A stretch of 64,000 bases of DNA from Gammaproteobacteria bacterium (GCA_030428105.1 JAUIBE010000012.1:1-64000), one strand, 5' to 3'. Counted from the first letter of the stretch, positions 35,930 to 43,687 are shown. Translations and numbers: made by a program. The notes: a model not told the origin generated them from the sequence alone.

Positions 35930-37327
35930 ATGAATACTGCGCAGCAACGCGTGCTTGTCGTCGATGACGAGCCCGACATCCGTGAACTCCTGGACCTGAC
36001 ACTGACCCGCATGGGTTTGGACGTCACCACGGTCGAGGACCTCGGCAACGCGCGCCGCGCGCTGGGCAGCCACCCCTTCAGTTTCTGCCTCACCGACATG
36101 CGCCTGCCCGATGGCAACGGCCTGGACCTGGTGAAGGAAATCTCCGAGCAGTACCCCGACCTGCCCACCGCGGTGATCACCGCCCACGGCAAGGTGGAAG
36201 ACGCGGTAACCGCGCTCAAGATGGGCGCGTTTGACTTCGTCTCCAAGCCGGTCGACCTGGCAGTGCTGCGCAAGCTGGTCAACACCGCGCTGAAATTGAT
36301 GCGCGAGGAAGAGCAGGACGCCAGCGAAGAAGATGAAGACCGCCCGGCGCTGTCATCTGGCCCGCTGGACAAGATGGCTGGAACCTCTAAGGCCATCAAG
36401 CGCTGCAAGACCATGATCGCCAAGCTCTCGCGCAGCCAGGCGCCGGTACTGGTGAGCGGCGACTCCGGCTCGGGCAAAGAGCTGGCCGCGCGGCTGATTC
36501 ACGAACTGGGCCCGCGCGCCGATGGCCCGTTTATCCCTGTGAACTGCGGCGCCATTCCCACCGAGCTGATGGAAAGCGAGTTTTTCGGCCACAAGAAAGG
36601 CAGCTTTACCGGCGCATCGGCCGACAAGGAAGGCCTGTTCCAGGCCGCCGATGGCGGCACGCTATTGCTGGACGAGGTAGCCGACCTGCCGCTGCACATG
36701 CAGGTAAAACTGCTGCGCGCCATCCAGGAAAAAGCCGTGATGCCGATCGGCGCGCGCAGCGAGGTTTCGGTGGACGTGCGCATCCTCAGCGCCACCAACA
36801 AGCCGCTGAAACCGCTGGTGGAATCCGGCCAGTTTCGCAGCGACCTGTATTTCAGGCTGAACGTCATCGAGCTGCACATTCCCAACCTCAACGAGCGCAG
36901 CGACGATATCCCGATACTGGCCGAGCGTTTCCTGGCGGAAATCGCCGAGCAGTGGTCAGACCGGGAAGCGCCGGTGATTTCGGACGAGGCCATGGCGGCG
37001 CTGCAAACCCACAAGTACACCGGCAATGTGCGCGAGCTGATCAACATCCTGCAGCGCGCGGTGACCATGGCGGAAAGCGAATCCATCGAAGTGGATGACC
37101 TGATGCTTGAACAGTACATGCCGGACCTGTCGCTGGATGACGAGGAAGTAGAGGCGCCCGACCAGGACGAGGACCAGTCGCTGGACTCGTATATCGAGGA
37201 CATCGAAAAGCGCAAGCTGGAAGAAGCGCTGGTGAAAGCCCGCTACAACAAGACCCGTGCCGCCGAGATGCTGGGCATCAGCTTCCGCTCATTCCGCTAC
37301 AAGCTGAAGAAGTACGGAATTGATTGA
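35930..37327 (+). CDS. pilR: Sigma-54-dependent response regulator PilR
   Basis: A 465-residue NtrC-type activator. The receiver domain has the phospho-acceptor Asp56 (CLTDMRLPDGNG). The AAA+ domain has Walker A GDSGSGKE, the sigma-54 contact loop GSFTGA (Ser in place of the commoner Ala) and LLLDEVADLP. The C-terminal Fis-type helix-turn-helix is in KTRAAEMLGISFRSFRYKL. It probably acts at the sigma-54 promoter at 40514-40529 before the first pilin gene. Its TGA overlaps the TTG start proposed for the next gene. Confidence 0.95.
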   Translation: MNTAQQRVLVVDDEPDIRELLDLTLTRMGLDVTTVEDLGNARRALGSHPFSFCLTDMRLPDGNGLDLVKEISEQYPDLPTAVITAHGKVEDAVTALKMGAFDFVSKPVDLAVLRKLVNTALKLMREEEQDASEEDEDRPALSSGPLDKMAGTSKAIKRCKTMIAKLSRSQAPVLVSGDSGSGKELAARLIHELGPRADGPFIPVNCGAIPTELMESEFFGHKKGSFTGASADKEGLFQAADGGTLLLDEVADLPLHMQVKLLRAIQEKAVMPIGARSEVSVDVRILSATNKPLKPLVESGQFRSDLYFRLNVIELHIPNLNERSDDIPILAERFLAEIAEQWSDREAPVISDEAMAALQTHKYTGNVRELINILQRAVTMAESESIEVDDLMLEQYMPDLSLDDEEVEAPDQDEDQSLDSYIEDIEKRKLEEALVKARYNKTRAAEMLGISFRSFRYKLKKYGID

Positions 37328-38604
37328 CCCACCAGGCTGACTTCAACGCCATCCCGGCGGACCAGTATCCCGCCCATCGGGGTCAACTGGTGTCTGCCTA
37401 TCGCGCGGTGCGCAGACACAGCCGCCAGCTCACCTGCGGATTTTCCGAGGCCGAACACCAACTGCAATCCATGCCCGACGCCAGCCCGGTCAAGTGGCAC
37501 CTGGCGCACACCACGTGGTTTTTCGAGACGTTTATCTTGCAGAGCCACAAACCGAACTTTGATTGGTTCAACCCGCAGTTTTGCTACCTGTTCAACTCGT
37601 ACTACAACGCCATTGGCGCGCAATACCCCAGGCCCAAACGCGGCCTGATCAGCAGCCCCAACCTGCAGGAAGTGTGGGAGTACCGGGCGCGGATAGACGG
37701 CGACATCACGCGGTTGTTGGAGCAGTGTGATGAAGCAACCTTTGCGGAGCTGGCCCCAACGCTGGTGCTGGGCCTGAACCACGAACAGCAACACCAGGAA
37801 TTGATCTGCACCGACGTGAAGCATGGTCTGTTCCAGGCAGCCGGCGTGGAAGCCGAGGGTGCGACACCAGGCGAAACACCGCTGGCCGAGCCAGGCTGGC
37901 AAGAGCACCCCGGCGGCCGCACAACCATTGGCCACGAGGGCAGCGGTTTCTGCTTCGACAATGAACAGGCCGCACATGAAGTGCTGCTCACGCCATTCCG
38001 CCTGGCCACGCAGTTGGTGACCTGCGGCGAATGGCTGGAGTTCATGGAAGACGGCGGCTACGAGCAACCACTGCTGTGGCTTTCCGACGGCTGGCAATGG
38101 CGCAACGAAAACAAAATTGAAGCGCCGCTGTACTGGCGAAAGATTAACGGAAAGTGGCACCAATTTTCCGCGTGGGACCTGAGTCGAGGCGACGGGAAGG
38201 GTGTAGGAGCGGCGCCTCGCCGCGACACCGGCTGGCACGCCATCAAGCCTTTTGACCCCGTCCTGCACATCAGCTACTACGAAGCCGATGCCTTCGCCGA
38301 ATGGCGCGGCGCCCGCCTGCCACGCGAAACCGAATGGGAAGCGGTGATGAAACAAAAAGAAGGCGCACTGCAAACCAGCCAGGCCTGGGAATGGACCCAA
38401 AGCGCCTACGCCGCCTACCCGGGCTTCAAACCCTCTCCAGGAATGGCAGGCGAATACAACGGCAAATTCATGATCAACCAGATGGTACTGCGCGGCGCTT
38501 CACCCGTGACGTCGCCGCACCATTCCCGACCCAGCTACCGCAACTTCTTCCACCCCGGCGCGCGCTGGCAGTACAGCAGTCTTCGACTTGCCAAGGACGT
38601 GTAG
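37324..38604 (+). CDS. egtB: EgtB-like iron-dependent sulfoxide synthase with in-frame REP insertion
   Basis: A 426-residue protein. The DinB_2 domain holds the three-histidine iron site, KWHLAHTTWFFE and LNHEQQHQE. The C-terminal FGE-sulfatase domain has TTIGHEG, LVTCGEWLEFM, SYYEADAFAEWRGARLPRETEWE and RPSYRNFF. EgtB joins cysteine and hercynine in ergothioneine synthesis; some paralogues use other thiols. No egtD-type methyltransferase gene is nearby. The start is TTG at 37324 overlapping the pilR stop; GTG at 37390 is possible. Residues about 289-309 (SRGDGKGVGAAPRRDTGWHA) break the family sequence just before the LHISYYEAD motif and correspond to a REP hairpin at 38201-38226 read in frame. 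Confidence 0.82.
   Translation: MTHQADFNAIPADQYPAHRGQLVSAYRAVRRHSRQLTCGFSEAEHQLQSMPDASPVKWHLAHTTWFFETFILQSHKPNFDWFNPQFCYLFNSYYNAIGAQYPRPKRGLISSPNLQEVWEYRARIDGDITRLLEQCDEATFAELAPTLVLGLNHEQQHQELICTDVKHGLFQAAGVEAEGATPGETPLAEPGWQEHPGGRTTIGHEGSGFCFDNEQAAHEVLLTPFRLATQLVTCGEWLEFMEDGGYEQPLLWLSDGWQWRNENKIEAPLYWRKINGKWHQFSAWDLSRGDGKGVGAAPRRDTGWHAIKPFDPVLHISYYEADAFAEWRGARLPRETEWEAVMKQKEGALQTSQAWEWTQSAYAAYPGFKPSPGMAGEYNGKFMINQMVLRGASPVTSPHHSRPSYRNFFHPGARWQYSSLRLAKDV
38201..38226 (+). repeat. REP-type hairpin inside egtB
   Basis: GTGTAGGAGCGGCGCCTCGCCGCGAC contains the arms GCGGCG and CGCCGC preceded by GTAG, the layout of REP sequences mobilised by RAYT transposases. It is in frame with egtB and opens no stop codon. 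A near-identical unit is at 46828-46853 on the other strand. Confidence 0.7.
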
Positions 38605-38707
38605 CAGCGACCACGTCATCCCGGAAATGCGGGTAGCATTATCCGATCGCGCAACAGCGACCACGTCATCCCGGAAATGCGAGTAGCATTATCCGGGACC
38701 CACCGGC
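38605..38707 (+). repeat. GTCATCCCGGAA repeat, copies C1 and C2, tandem with 50-bp period
   Basis: CAGCGACCACGTCATCCCGG recurs at 38605 and 38655. The 41-base units (38605-38645, 38655-38695) differ at one base. The second continues into TCCGGGACCCACCGGCG as in copies A, B and D. The first unit starts on the base after the egtB stop codon. Confidence 0.8.
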
Positions 38708-38726
38708 GAAGAAATTTGATAACAAG

Positions 38727-40325
38727 ATGAACGCAACCGCACCGGCCTACTCCAAACCCACCATCGCCCTGGCACTGCTGTGCGGCGCGCTCCCCGGCTT
38801 GTTCCTGCTCATCACATCAACCACCTACCTGGTCCCGGGTGAGTTCGTCTACGACATCAAGCGCCTGCTACAACTGTGCATCATGACCGCACTATTCCTG
38901 GCCGCCACTCTAAACCCCGGCTTGCGCAACGCATTCGGCATGCAACTGGCCCGAATTCCAACCTGGGTAAAAGCGCTGCTGGGCTTGATCGTGGCGCTCG
39001 GCATTACCTCATCGATAGTCAACGCCACCTCCAACATGCACCTGGCCTACTCGCTACTGGAAGTGGCCTTGCTCAGCCTGTTGGTCCTGGCCGCGCTGGT
39101 GATCGCCGCTTGCCGTGTCGTCGCTGGTGAACTGTTCGACCAGGTCGCCATCACCCTATTGGCAATGACTTCCATTGCAGTGGGAATACAGGAGCTCTTG
39201 GGTGTCGCCGCCGCGCTCGCCAACGACACCGAGTTCTACTTCCGCATCAGCTTGATGTATTACTCCTGGCCCCGGTTCTACAATCAGGTGCAGGCATGGA
39301 CTTTGCCCATACTGGCAGCGCTTCCGTACATTTGGTCGCGTAGCAAATCCGACCTGCTGCGCAACAAAGCATTTCAGGCCATTGTGTGCCTGGCCGCCAT
39401 CGGGCTGAACTGGTACATCATCCTGATGACCGGCGGGCGAGGGGTGGCACTGAGCTTAGCAATGGCTCTAACGTTCGGCGCGGTCGTATCTTTGTCCGCG
39501 AGAAATGCGTGTCTCAAGTGGCACTTAACTGGAGCTTTACTTGGCGGATTGCTGTTTTTAGCGATTGTTCAAGTTCAACAGCTTCCTACGGACAACCGGG
39601 GGACGGTTCCATTGGCGAATGGCTCCATAGCTGGACAACCTGAATCAGCTAATCCAGATGACTGGTTTGAAGCAGACGGTCAAGAATCCCGATTCACTCG
39701 CCAAAGCATCGCTGGGCGACTTACATTGGATTCTTCCGGCAGGCTTTACATGTGGCAATACGCCTACAACGCGATGCGGAATAACCCGTGGCTCGGGATC
39801 GGGCCAGGCCAATTTGCTTGCAAAGGACCGTTACGACTTGCTGCTCACCCCCATAATTTCATTCTGCAAATTGGCGCAGAGTGGGGAGTCTTAGTTGGGT
39901 TCATAGTTTTCGCTCTTTTCGCCATTTTTCTAATTCGGTTGACCAAGCTCAAGGAGAAAGTGTCCACGACAGTAACTCAACATCCGGTCGCAAGCCTGCT
40001 GGCCACAGGAGTGTTTGCCGCCCAGATCTATTCTCTCTTGAGCGGCGTGCTCATAATGCCCGCCAGCCAAGTTGCGGGAATATTGGTCTTCGGTTGGTTA
40101 GTAGGATTAGCGTTCGGAGTCCAAAATGCACAAACGGAGCGGACTAGAAAGCACTCAACTGCCTTTACAACACTTACTGTTCTTCTGGCAGCGCTGGTGA
40201 CAGTTTCTGCCTTTGGCGAGTTGGGCAATAGAAAACATTCAAATATCGTCGTGCCAAGTGGAGACTCACTCTTTCCGCGTTTTTGGCAAGATGGAAAGCT
40301 CTGCAAGTACTTTCGCACACCTTAG
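38727..40325 (+). CDS. O-antigen ligase-like membrane protein, probable pilin glycan ligase
   Basis: A 532-residue polytopic protein with about 11-12 transmembrane helices and a periplasmic loop (about 290-345). The Wzy_C/WaaL-type motif follows the loop: RLYMWQYAYNAMRNNPWLGIG, then HPHNFILQIGAEWGVLVG, whose His/Asn/Glu are conserved in the superfamily. Position directly before two pilin genes resembles tfpO/pilO next to pilA in Pseudomonas, where the ligase attaches an O-unit to the C-terminal Ser of pilin. The second pilin here ends in Ser. Substrate (pilin or LPS) is inferred from context only. Base composition drops clearly from about position 39440 to the 3' end, as if the gene is a mosaic. 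Confidence 0.8.
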   Translation: MNATAPAYSKPTIALALLCGALPGLFLLITSTTYLVPGEFVYDIKRLLQLCIMTALFLAATLNPGLRNAFGMQLARIPTWVKALLGLIVALGITSSIVNATSNMHLAYSLLEVALLSLLVLAALVIAACRVVAGELFDQVAITLLAMTSIAVGIQELLGVAAALANDTEFYFRISLMYYSWPRFYNQVQAWTLPILAALPYIWSRSKSDLLRNKAFQAIVCLAAIGLNWYIILMTGGRGVALSLAMALTFGAVVSLSARNACLKWHLTGALLGGLLFLAIVQVQQLPTDNRGTVPLANGSIAGQPESANPDDWFEADGQESRFTRQSIAGRLTLDSSGRLYMWQYAYNAMRNNPWLGIGPGQFACKGPLRLAAHPHNFILQIGAEWGVLVGFIVFALFAIFLIRLTKLKEKVSTTVTQHPVASLLATGVFAAQIYSLLSGVLIMPASQVAGILVFGWLVGLAFGVQNAQTERTRKHSTAFTTLTVLLAALVTVSAFGELGNRKHSNIVVPSGDSLFPRFWQDGKLCKYFRTP

Positions 40326-40392
40326 TTGGAAGCGCCTATTCGTACTCAAACTAAGTTGAAGAAAACGCGAGGCAATACTCTACATCAGAAAT

Positions 40393-40448
40393 TGACATCC
40401 TATGGCAAGCAATTGACCTTTTTTGTCACTTAGTGACATTTATTGTCA
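40393..40448 (+). promoter_or_regulatory. Candidate PilR upstream activating sites
   Basis: TGACA at 40393-40397, TGTCA at 40424-40428, TGACA at 40434-40438 and TGTCA at 40444-40448. The last three are spaced exactly 10 bases in alternating orientation, one helical turn apart, and TGTCACTTAGTGACA is a perfect interrupted palindrome. The array lies about 70-120 bases upstream of the sigma-54 promoter. Pseudomonas PilR sites are described as containing a TGTC core, so PilR is the likely ligand. Confidence 0.6.
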
Positions 40449-40513
40449 AGCCCGCCAAACTAAAAATTCAGAGAACTCTCCTATCTTGCTGCTTTGAATG
40501 AACATCCAGTTAT

Positions 40514-40529
40514 TGGCGCGATAGTTGCA
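40514..40529 (+). promoter_or_regulatory. Sigma-54 (-24/-12) promoter of the first pilin gene
   Basis: TGGCGCGATAGTTGCA matches the consensus TGGCACG-N4-TTGC, with GG (40515-40516) and GC (40527-40528) separated by exactly 10 bases. The sigma factor (rpoN) and its activator (pilR) are both encoded in this window. Confidence 0.85.
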
Positions 40530-40614
40530 TTACCTCAATGCATCCCGTTTTTTTGAAGGGATTTGAACGACGGGATCGTTTAATTCCGTCACTTATAACC
40601 AGGAGGGTTACGTT

Positions 40615-41052
40615 GTGAAAAATTCTAAAGGTTTTACATTGATCGAACTGATGATCGTAATTGCGATCATCGCCATTCTGCTGGCATTGGCATTGCCGGC
40701 CTATCAGGACTACACCATTCGCGCCAAGGTTGGTGAAGGTCTTAGTGTTGCGGCTGCGGCCAAATTGGCGGTTAGCGAGACTTGCCAGTCTGATCCTGAG
40801 CTTGCGATCACCGACAATGCCTCAGTTGGCTACGACTTCCAGGGGTCTGACTACGTTTCAAGCGTCAGCGTGCAAGCTGGCGACTGTGATAGCGGCACCG
40901 TAACGATTGAAGTGACCACTCAGAACACCGGCGCAGACACCGACCCCATCCTGCATCTCATTGGCGAAGGCAATACTGCTGGCCGTTGGCAGTGGGACTG
41001 CCAGCTCGACACCGGTGCGACACAGCACGTACCGACTACTTGCCGTACATAA
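40615..41052 (+). CDS. pilA: Type IV major pilin, first copy
   Basis: A 145-residue prepilin with short leader MKNSKG, cleaved before [20 protein letters not shown] (Glu5 present, methylation of Phe1 expected). Four cysteines follow; the last two ([17 protein letters not shown]) close a C-terminal disulfide loop as in Pseudomonas/Neisseria-type pilins. The protein ends CRT. The start is GTG with AGGAGGG upstream. It is driven by the sigma-54 promoter at 40514 and closed by a strong terminator at 41094-41125, so it is probably a highly expressed monocistronic unit. Confidence 0.93.
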   Translation: MKNSKGFTLIELMIVIAIIAILLALALPAYQDYTIRAKVGEGLSVAAAAKLAVSETCQSDPELAITDNASVGYDFQGSDYVSSVSVQAGDCDSGTVTIEVTTQNTGADTDPILHLIGEGNTAGRWQWDCQLDTGATQHVPTTCRT

Positions 41053-41093
41053 AGCAAGACCGCTCCAGGTCTCCCTGGAGTCAGCAAGAAGTC

Positions 41094-41125
41094 AAAAGCC
41101 CCCCTGTGAAAGGGGGGCTTTTTTT
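41094..41125 (+). terminator. Rho-independent terminator after the first pilin gene
   Basis: AAAAGCCCCCC, then a 7-base loop, then GGGGGGCTTTTTTT: a 7-bp GC stem extended by A/T pairs and a run of seven T. The best intrinsic terminator in the window. Confidence 0.93.
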
Positions 41126-41154
41126 GTGTCAGCGGATCACATCAGTAGGATTTT

Positions 41155-41184
41155 TTGGAATCGACTTAGAAGCTGCTCTATAGT
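41155..41184 (+). promoter_or_regulatory. Possible sigma-70 promoter of the second pilin gene
   Basis: TTGGAA (41155-41160) and TATAGT (41179-41184) with 18-base spacing, just after the terminator. No GG-N10-GC sigma-54 element is seen before this gene, so the two pilins may be under different sigma factors. Confidence 0.45.
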
Positions 41185-41240
41185 TAACTAGTCAAGGACC
41201 AGCTCCAATCTACTAGCCGTTATACAAGGACGTCATCACA

Positions 41241-41303
41241 GCTCCGCGAGTCGCGGAGCGTGCAAACGCAAATGTTAAGTGCATGCTTCGGGCTTCACTT
41301 AAC
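41241..41303 (+). promoter_or_regulatory. Palindrome and stem-loop in the leader of the second pilin gene
   Basis: GCTCCGCGAGTCGCGGAGC (41241-41259) is a perfect 19-base palindrome around one centre base, operator-like. GTTAAGTG (41274-41281) pairs with CACTTAAC (41296-41303) over a 14-base loop, ending 16 bases before the ATG. Either could control expression; function is unknown. Confidence 0.5.
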
Positions 41304-41319
41304 GACTAAGGGTGAAACG

Positions 41320-41859
41320 ATGTCCAAACCATCGGTCTTGATAACTAATTATTTGCCGTCCCGCAATTTCATATCGGCAAGGGTATGTGAGACGCGGAAG
41401 GGCCTTGAGCAAACCACTTGGCGAACCACCGGCTTTACATTGGTTGAGTTGATGATCGTACTTGCTGTTATTGCGATTTTGCTTTCTTTGGCAATCCCCA
41501 CTTATCAAAATTACTCAATTCGTGCGAAGATAGGAGAGGGTTTGTCAGTTGCTAACGGAGCCAAGACCTCCGTAAGTACCGCTTGCCAAGAAAACCCACT
41601 GATCGATCCGTTAAATAATGAAGCCGCCGGATACATCACAGCTCCGGACTTCAGCACCATTTACATTGAAGATATTGTCATCAGCGGGACATGCGAGAAC
41701 CCCCAGATCGAGATTCAGTCTCGAAATACTGGGACAATTGGGTTTGACCCGAATATTGTTCTCTTGGGCAACTTTTCGATCGGTAGCGGACGCACCACTT
41801 GGGACTGTGCCAGCGGAAATACGCCAAACCACCTGCTACCGAAGACTTGCCGCTCTTAG
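41320..41859 (+). CDS. Type IV pilin, second copy, with long leader
   Basis: A 179-residue prepilin. The N-terminal processed region TTG-FTLVELMIVLAVIAILLSLA has Glu5, but it is preceded by a leader of about 38 residues from the ATG at 41320, far longer than the usual 6-10. No nearer start codon exists in frame; still longer readings begin at 41260. The globular domain differs from the first pilin but keeps the frame CASGNTPNHLLPKTCRS, with a C-terminal disulfide loop and a terminal Ser, the residue glycosylated by TfpO in Pseudomonas. It could be a minor or alternative major pilin, or a silent donor for recombination. Confidence 0.87.
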   Translation: MSKPSVLITNYLPSRNFISARVCETRKGLEQTTWRTTGFTLVELMIVLAVIAILLSLAIPTYQNYSIRAKIGEGLSVANGAKTSVSTACQENPLIDPLNNEAAGYITAPDFSTIYIEDIVISGTCENPQIEIQSRNTGTIGFDPNIVLLGNFSIGSGRTTWDCASGNTPNHLLPKTCRS

Positions 41860-41933
41860 CTACCAAGCGAGTCAGCAATGTTCTTCAAAGCCCAACGAAA
41901 TTCTAGGTTTGCATCGAAAGCCTCTGATTTAGG

Positions 41934-41939
41934 TATAAT
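41934..41939 (+). promoter_or_regulatory. Putative -10 element for pilB
   Basis: TATAAT 30 bases before the pilB ATG. TTGCAT at 41909-41914 is a possible -35 but the spacing of 19 is long. Confidence 0.4.
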
Positions 41940-41968
41940 GAATCTTGGGTAAATGGAGTAACCCAAAC

Positions 41969-43684
41969 ATGAACACCGAACTCAAAGTCGCAAGCCCACT
42001 AAACGGACTTGCCCGCCGACTGGTGGGGAGCGGTGTTCTTGACGAGGCAGCCGCCGAAAAAGCCTGTCTCGGAGCCAACAAGGGAAACAAATCACTTCTT
42101 TCTTACCTGCTCAAAGAAAAGCTGGCTGACCCCATGGCTCTGGCCGAGGCAGCCGCGGCCGAGTATGGCATCCCCTTGGTTGATATCAGCGCCTTCGATC
42201 TTTCCGTTGCACCTCTCAGCCTGGTCAACGAGGCCTTAATAGAAAAACACACCGCGCTGCCGCTGCACCTTCGGGGCAACCAGTTGTTTGTCGGACTGAA
42301 AGACCCGACCGATCATCAGGTCATCGACGAGATCCAGTTCAGTTCGGGTTTTCATGTAGAGCCTATCCTGATCCCGGCCGACAAAATTGACGGTGCCATC
42401 GAGCGGGCACTGGAAAACACCAGCCCTGTTTTTGATGACTTCGAAGAAGACGAAGGCCTGGAAGATGTCGGCTTCGACCTTAGCAAAGAAGTTACCGACG
42501 ACGGCAGTGGCGATCCGGCGGTTGACGATACTCCAGTAGTTCGATTCGTCAACAAGGTATTGCTGGATGCAATCCGTAAGGGCGCATCGGATATTCACTT
42601 TGAACCCTACGAGAGTCGATATCGTATCCGCTATCGCATGGATGGCGTGCTCAAAAACATGGCCGGGCCACCGATTCAAATGGCGCGACGTATTTCTTCA
42701 CGATTGAAGGTTATGGCTGGCCTGGATATCGCTGAGAAACGTGTTCCCCAGGATGGCCGCATCAAGCTGAACCTCAGCCGCAACAAGGCTATCGATTTTC
42801 GCGCAAGCACCTGCCCCACCCTGTTCGGGGAGAAGGTCGTATTGCGTATTTTGGACTCCGCAGCCACTAGGATGGGCATCGAGGACCTGGGCTTTGAACC
42901 AGAGCAGCAGGTTTTCTATGAAGCTGCAGTAAATAAGCCGTACGGCATGATCCTGGTCACCGGCCCAACCGGTAGCGGTAAGACGGTAACTCTGTATACC
43001 GGCATGCAGATGCTGAACGACGAAGGACGCAATATCTCCACCGTTGAAGACCCGGTTGAAATTCGGGTTCATGGCATCAACCAGGTGCAGTTCAACGAGA
43101 AGCAGGGCATGGTTTTCGCCCGGGCGCTTCGTGCATTCCTTCGCCAGGATCCCGATGTGATCATGGTGGGCGAGATTCGTGACCTCGAAACGGCGGAGAT
43201 TGCAATCAAGGCCGCGCAAACCGGCCACCTGGTGCTTTCAACACTGCATACGAACGATGCCCCGCAATCCATCACCCGCTTGATGAACATGGGTGTCCCG
43301 ACTTACAACATCACATCTGCCGTCAACCTGGTAATGGCGCAGCGCCTGGTGCGAATACTTCACAAGTGCAAGAAGCACGATGACATGCCACCGGAAGCAC
43401 TGCTCCAGGCCGGTTTTCCGGAAGACCAGATTGAAGAATTGAAGCTATACAAGCCCAGTGGGTGTGTAGACTGCAATGAAGGCTACCGTGGCAGAACCGG
43501 AATTTTCGAAGTGATGCCGATTACCGATGATATTTCCCGTATCATCCTGGAAGAAGGTAACTCCATGCGAATCGCCCAACAGGCGCGCGAGGAAGGGGTG
43601 GACGATCTGCGCCAATCGGCTCTAAGGAAAGTAGCCGCCGGCGTGACCGACCTGATTGAAATTAACCGTGTAACCAAGGACTAG
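41969..43684 (+). CDS. pilB: Type IV pilus assembly ATPase PilB
   Basis: A 571-residue hexameric extension motor. The N-terminal MshEN/GspE_N domain (about 10-160) precedes the AAA+ core with Walker A TGPTGSGKTVTLYT near 331-339, the Asp box STVEDPVEI, Walker B DPDVIMVGEIRD and the His box STLHTNDAP. Near the C-terminus the usual four-cysteine zinc site is incomplete: only CKKH and GCVDC remain. ATG at 41969 follows GGAG; a TTG at 41945 would add eight residues. pilC follows three bases after the stop. Confidence 0.95.
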   Translation: MNTELKVASPLNGLARRLVGSGVLDEAAAEKACLGANKGNKSLLSYLLKEKLADPMALAEAAAAEYGIPLVDISAFDLSVAPLSLVNEALIEKHTALPLHLRGNQLFVGLKDPTDHQVIDEIQFSSGFHVEPILIPADKIDGAIERALENTSPVFDDFEEDEGLEDVGFDLSKEVTDDGSGDPAVDDTPVVRFVNKVLLDAIRKGASDIHFEPYESRYRIRYRMDGVLKNMAGPPIQMARRISSRLKVMAGLDIAEKRVPQDGRIKLNLSRNKAIDFRASTCPTLFGEKVVLRILDSAATRMGIEDLGFEPEQQVFYEAAVNKPYGMILVTGPTGSGKTVTLYTGMQMLNDEGRNISTVEDPVEIRVHGINQVQFNEKQGMVFARALRAFLRQDPDVIMVGEIRDLETAEIAIKAAQTGHLVLSTLHTNDAPQSITRLMNMGVPTYNITSAVNLVMAQRLVRILHKCKKHDDMPPEALLQAGFPEDQIEELKLYKPSGCVDCNEGYRGRTGIFEVMPITDDISRIILEEGNSMRIAQQAREEGVDDLRQSALRKVAAGVTDLIEINRVTKD

Positions 43685-43687
43685 GTT

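Larger units (their letters stand above)
40326..40614 (+). other. AT-rich regulatory region upstream of the first pilin gene
   Basis: 289 bases with no ORF, holding an array of TGTCA/TGACA motifs (40393-40448), a sigma-54 promoter (40514-40529) and a long leader with a strong ribosome binding site (AGGAGG at 40601-40606). The inferred transcription start is near 40540, giving a leader of about 75 bases. Confidence 0.75.

Noticed and set aside
41241-41310. Integron attC-like site before the second pilin (GTTAAGT / ACTTAAC boxes)
   Set aside because: The boxes are in the inverse order to an attC site (RYYYAAC should come first), and there is no integrase or cassette array.
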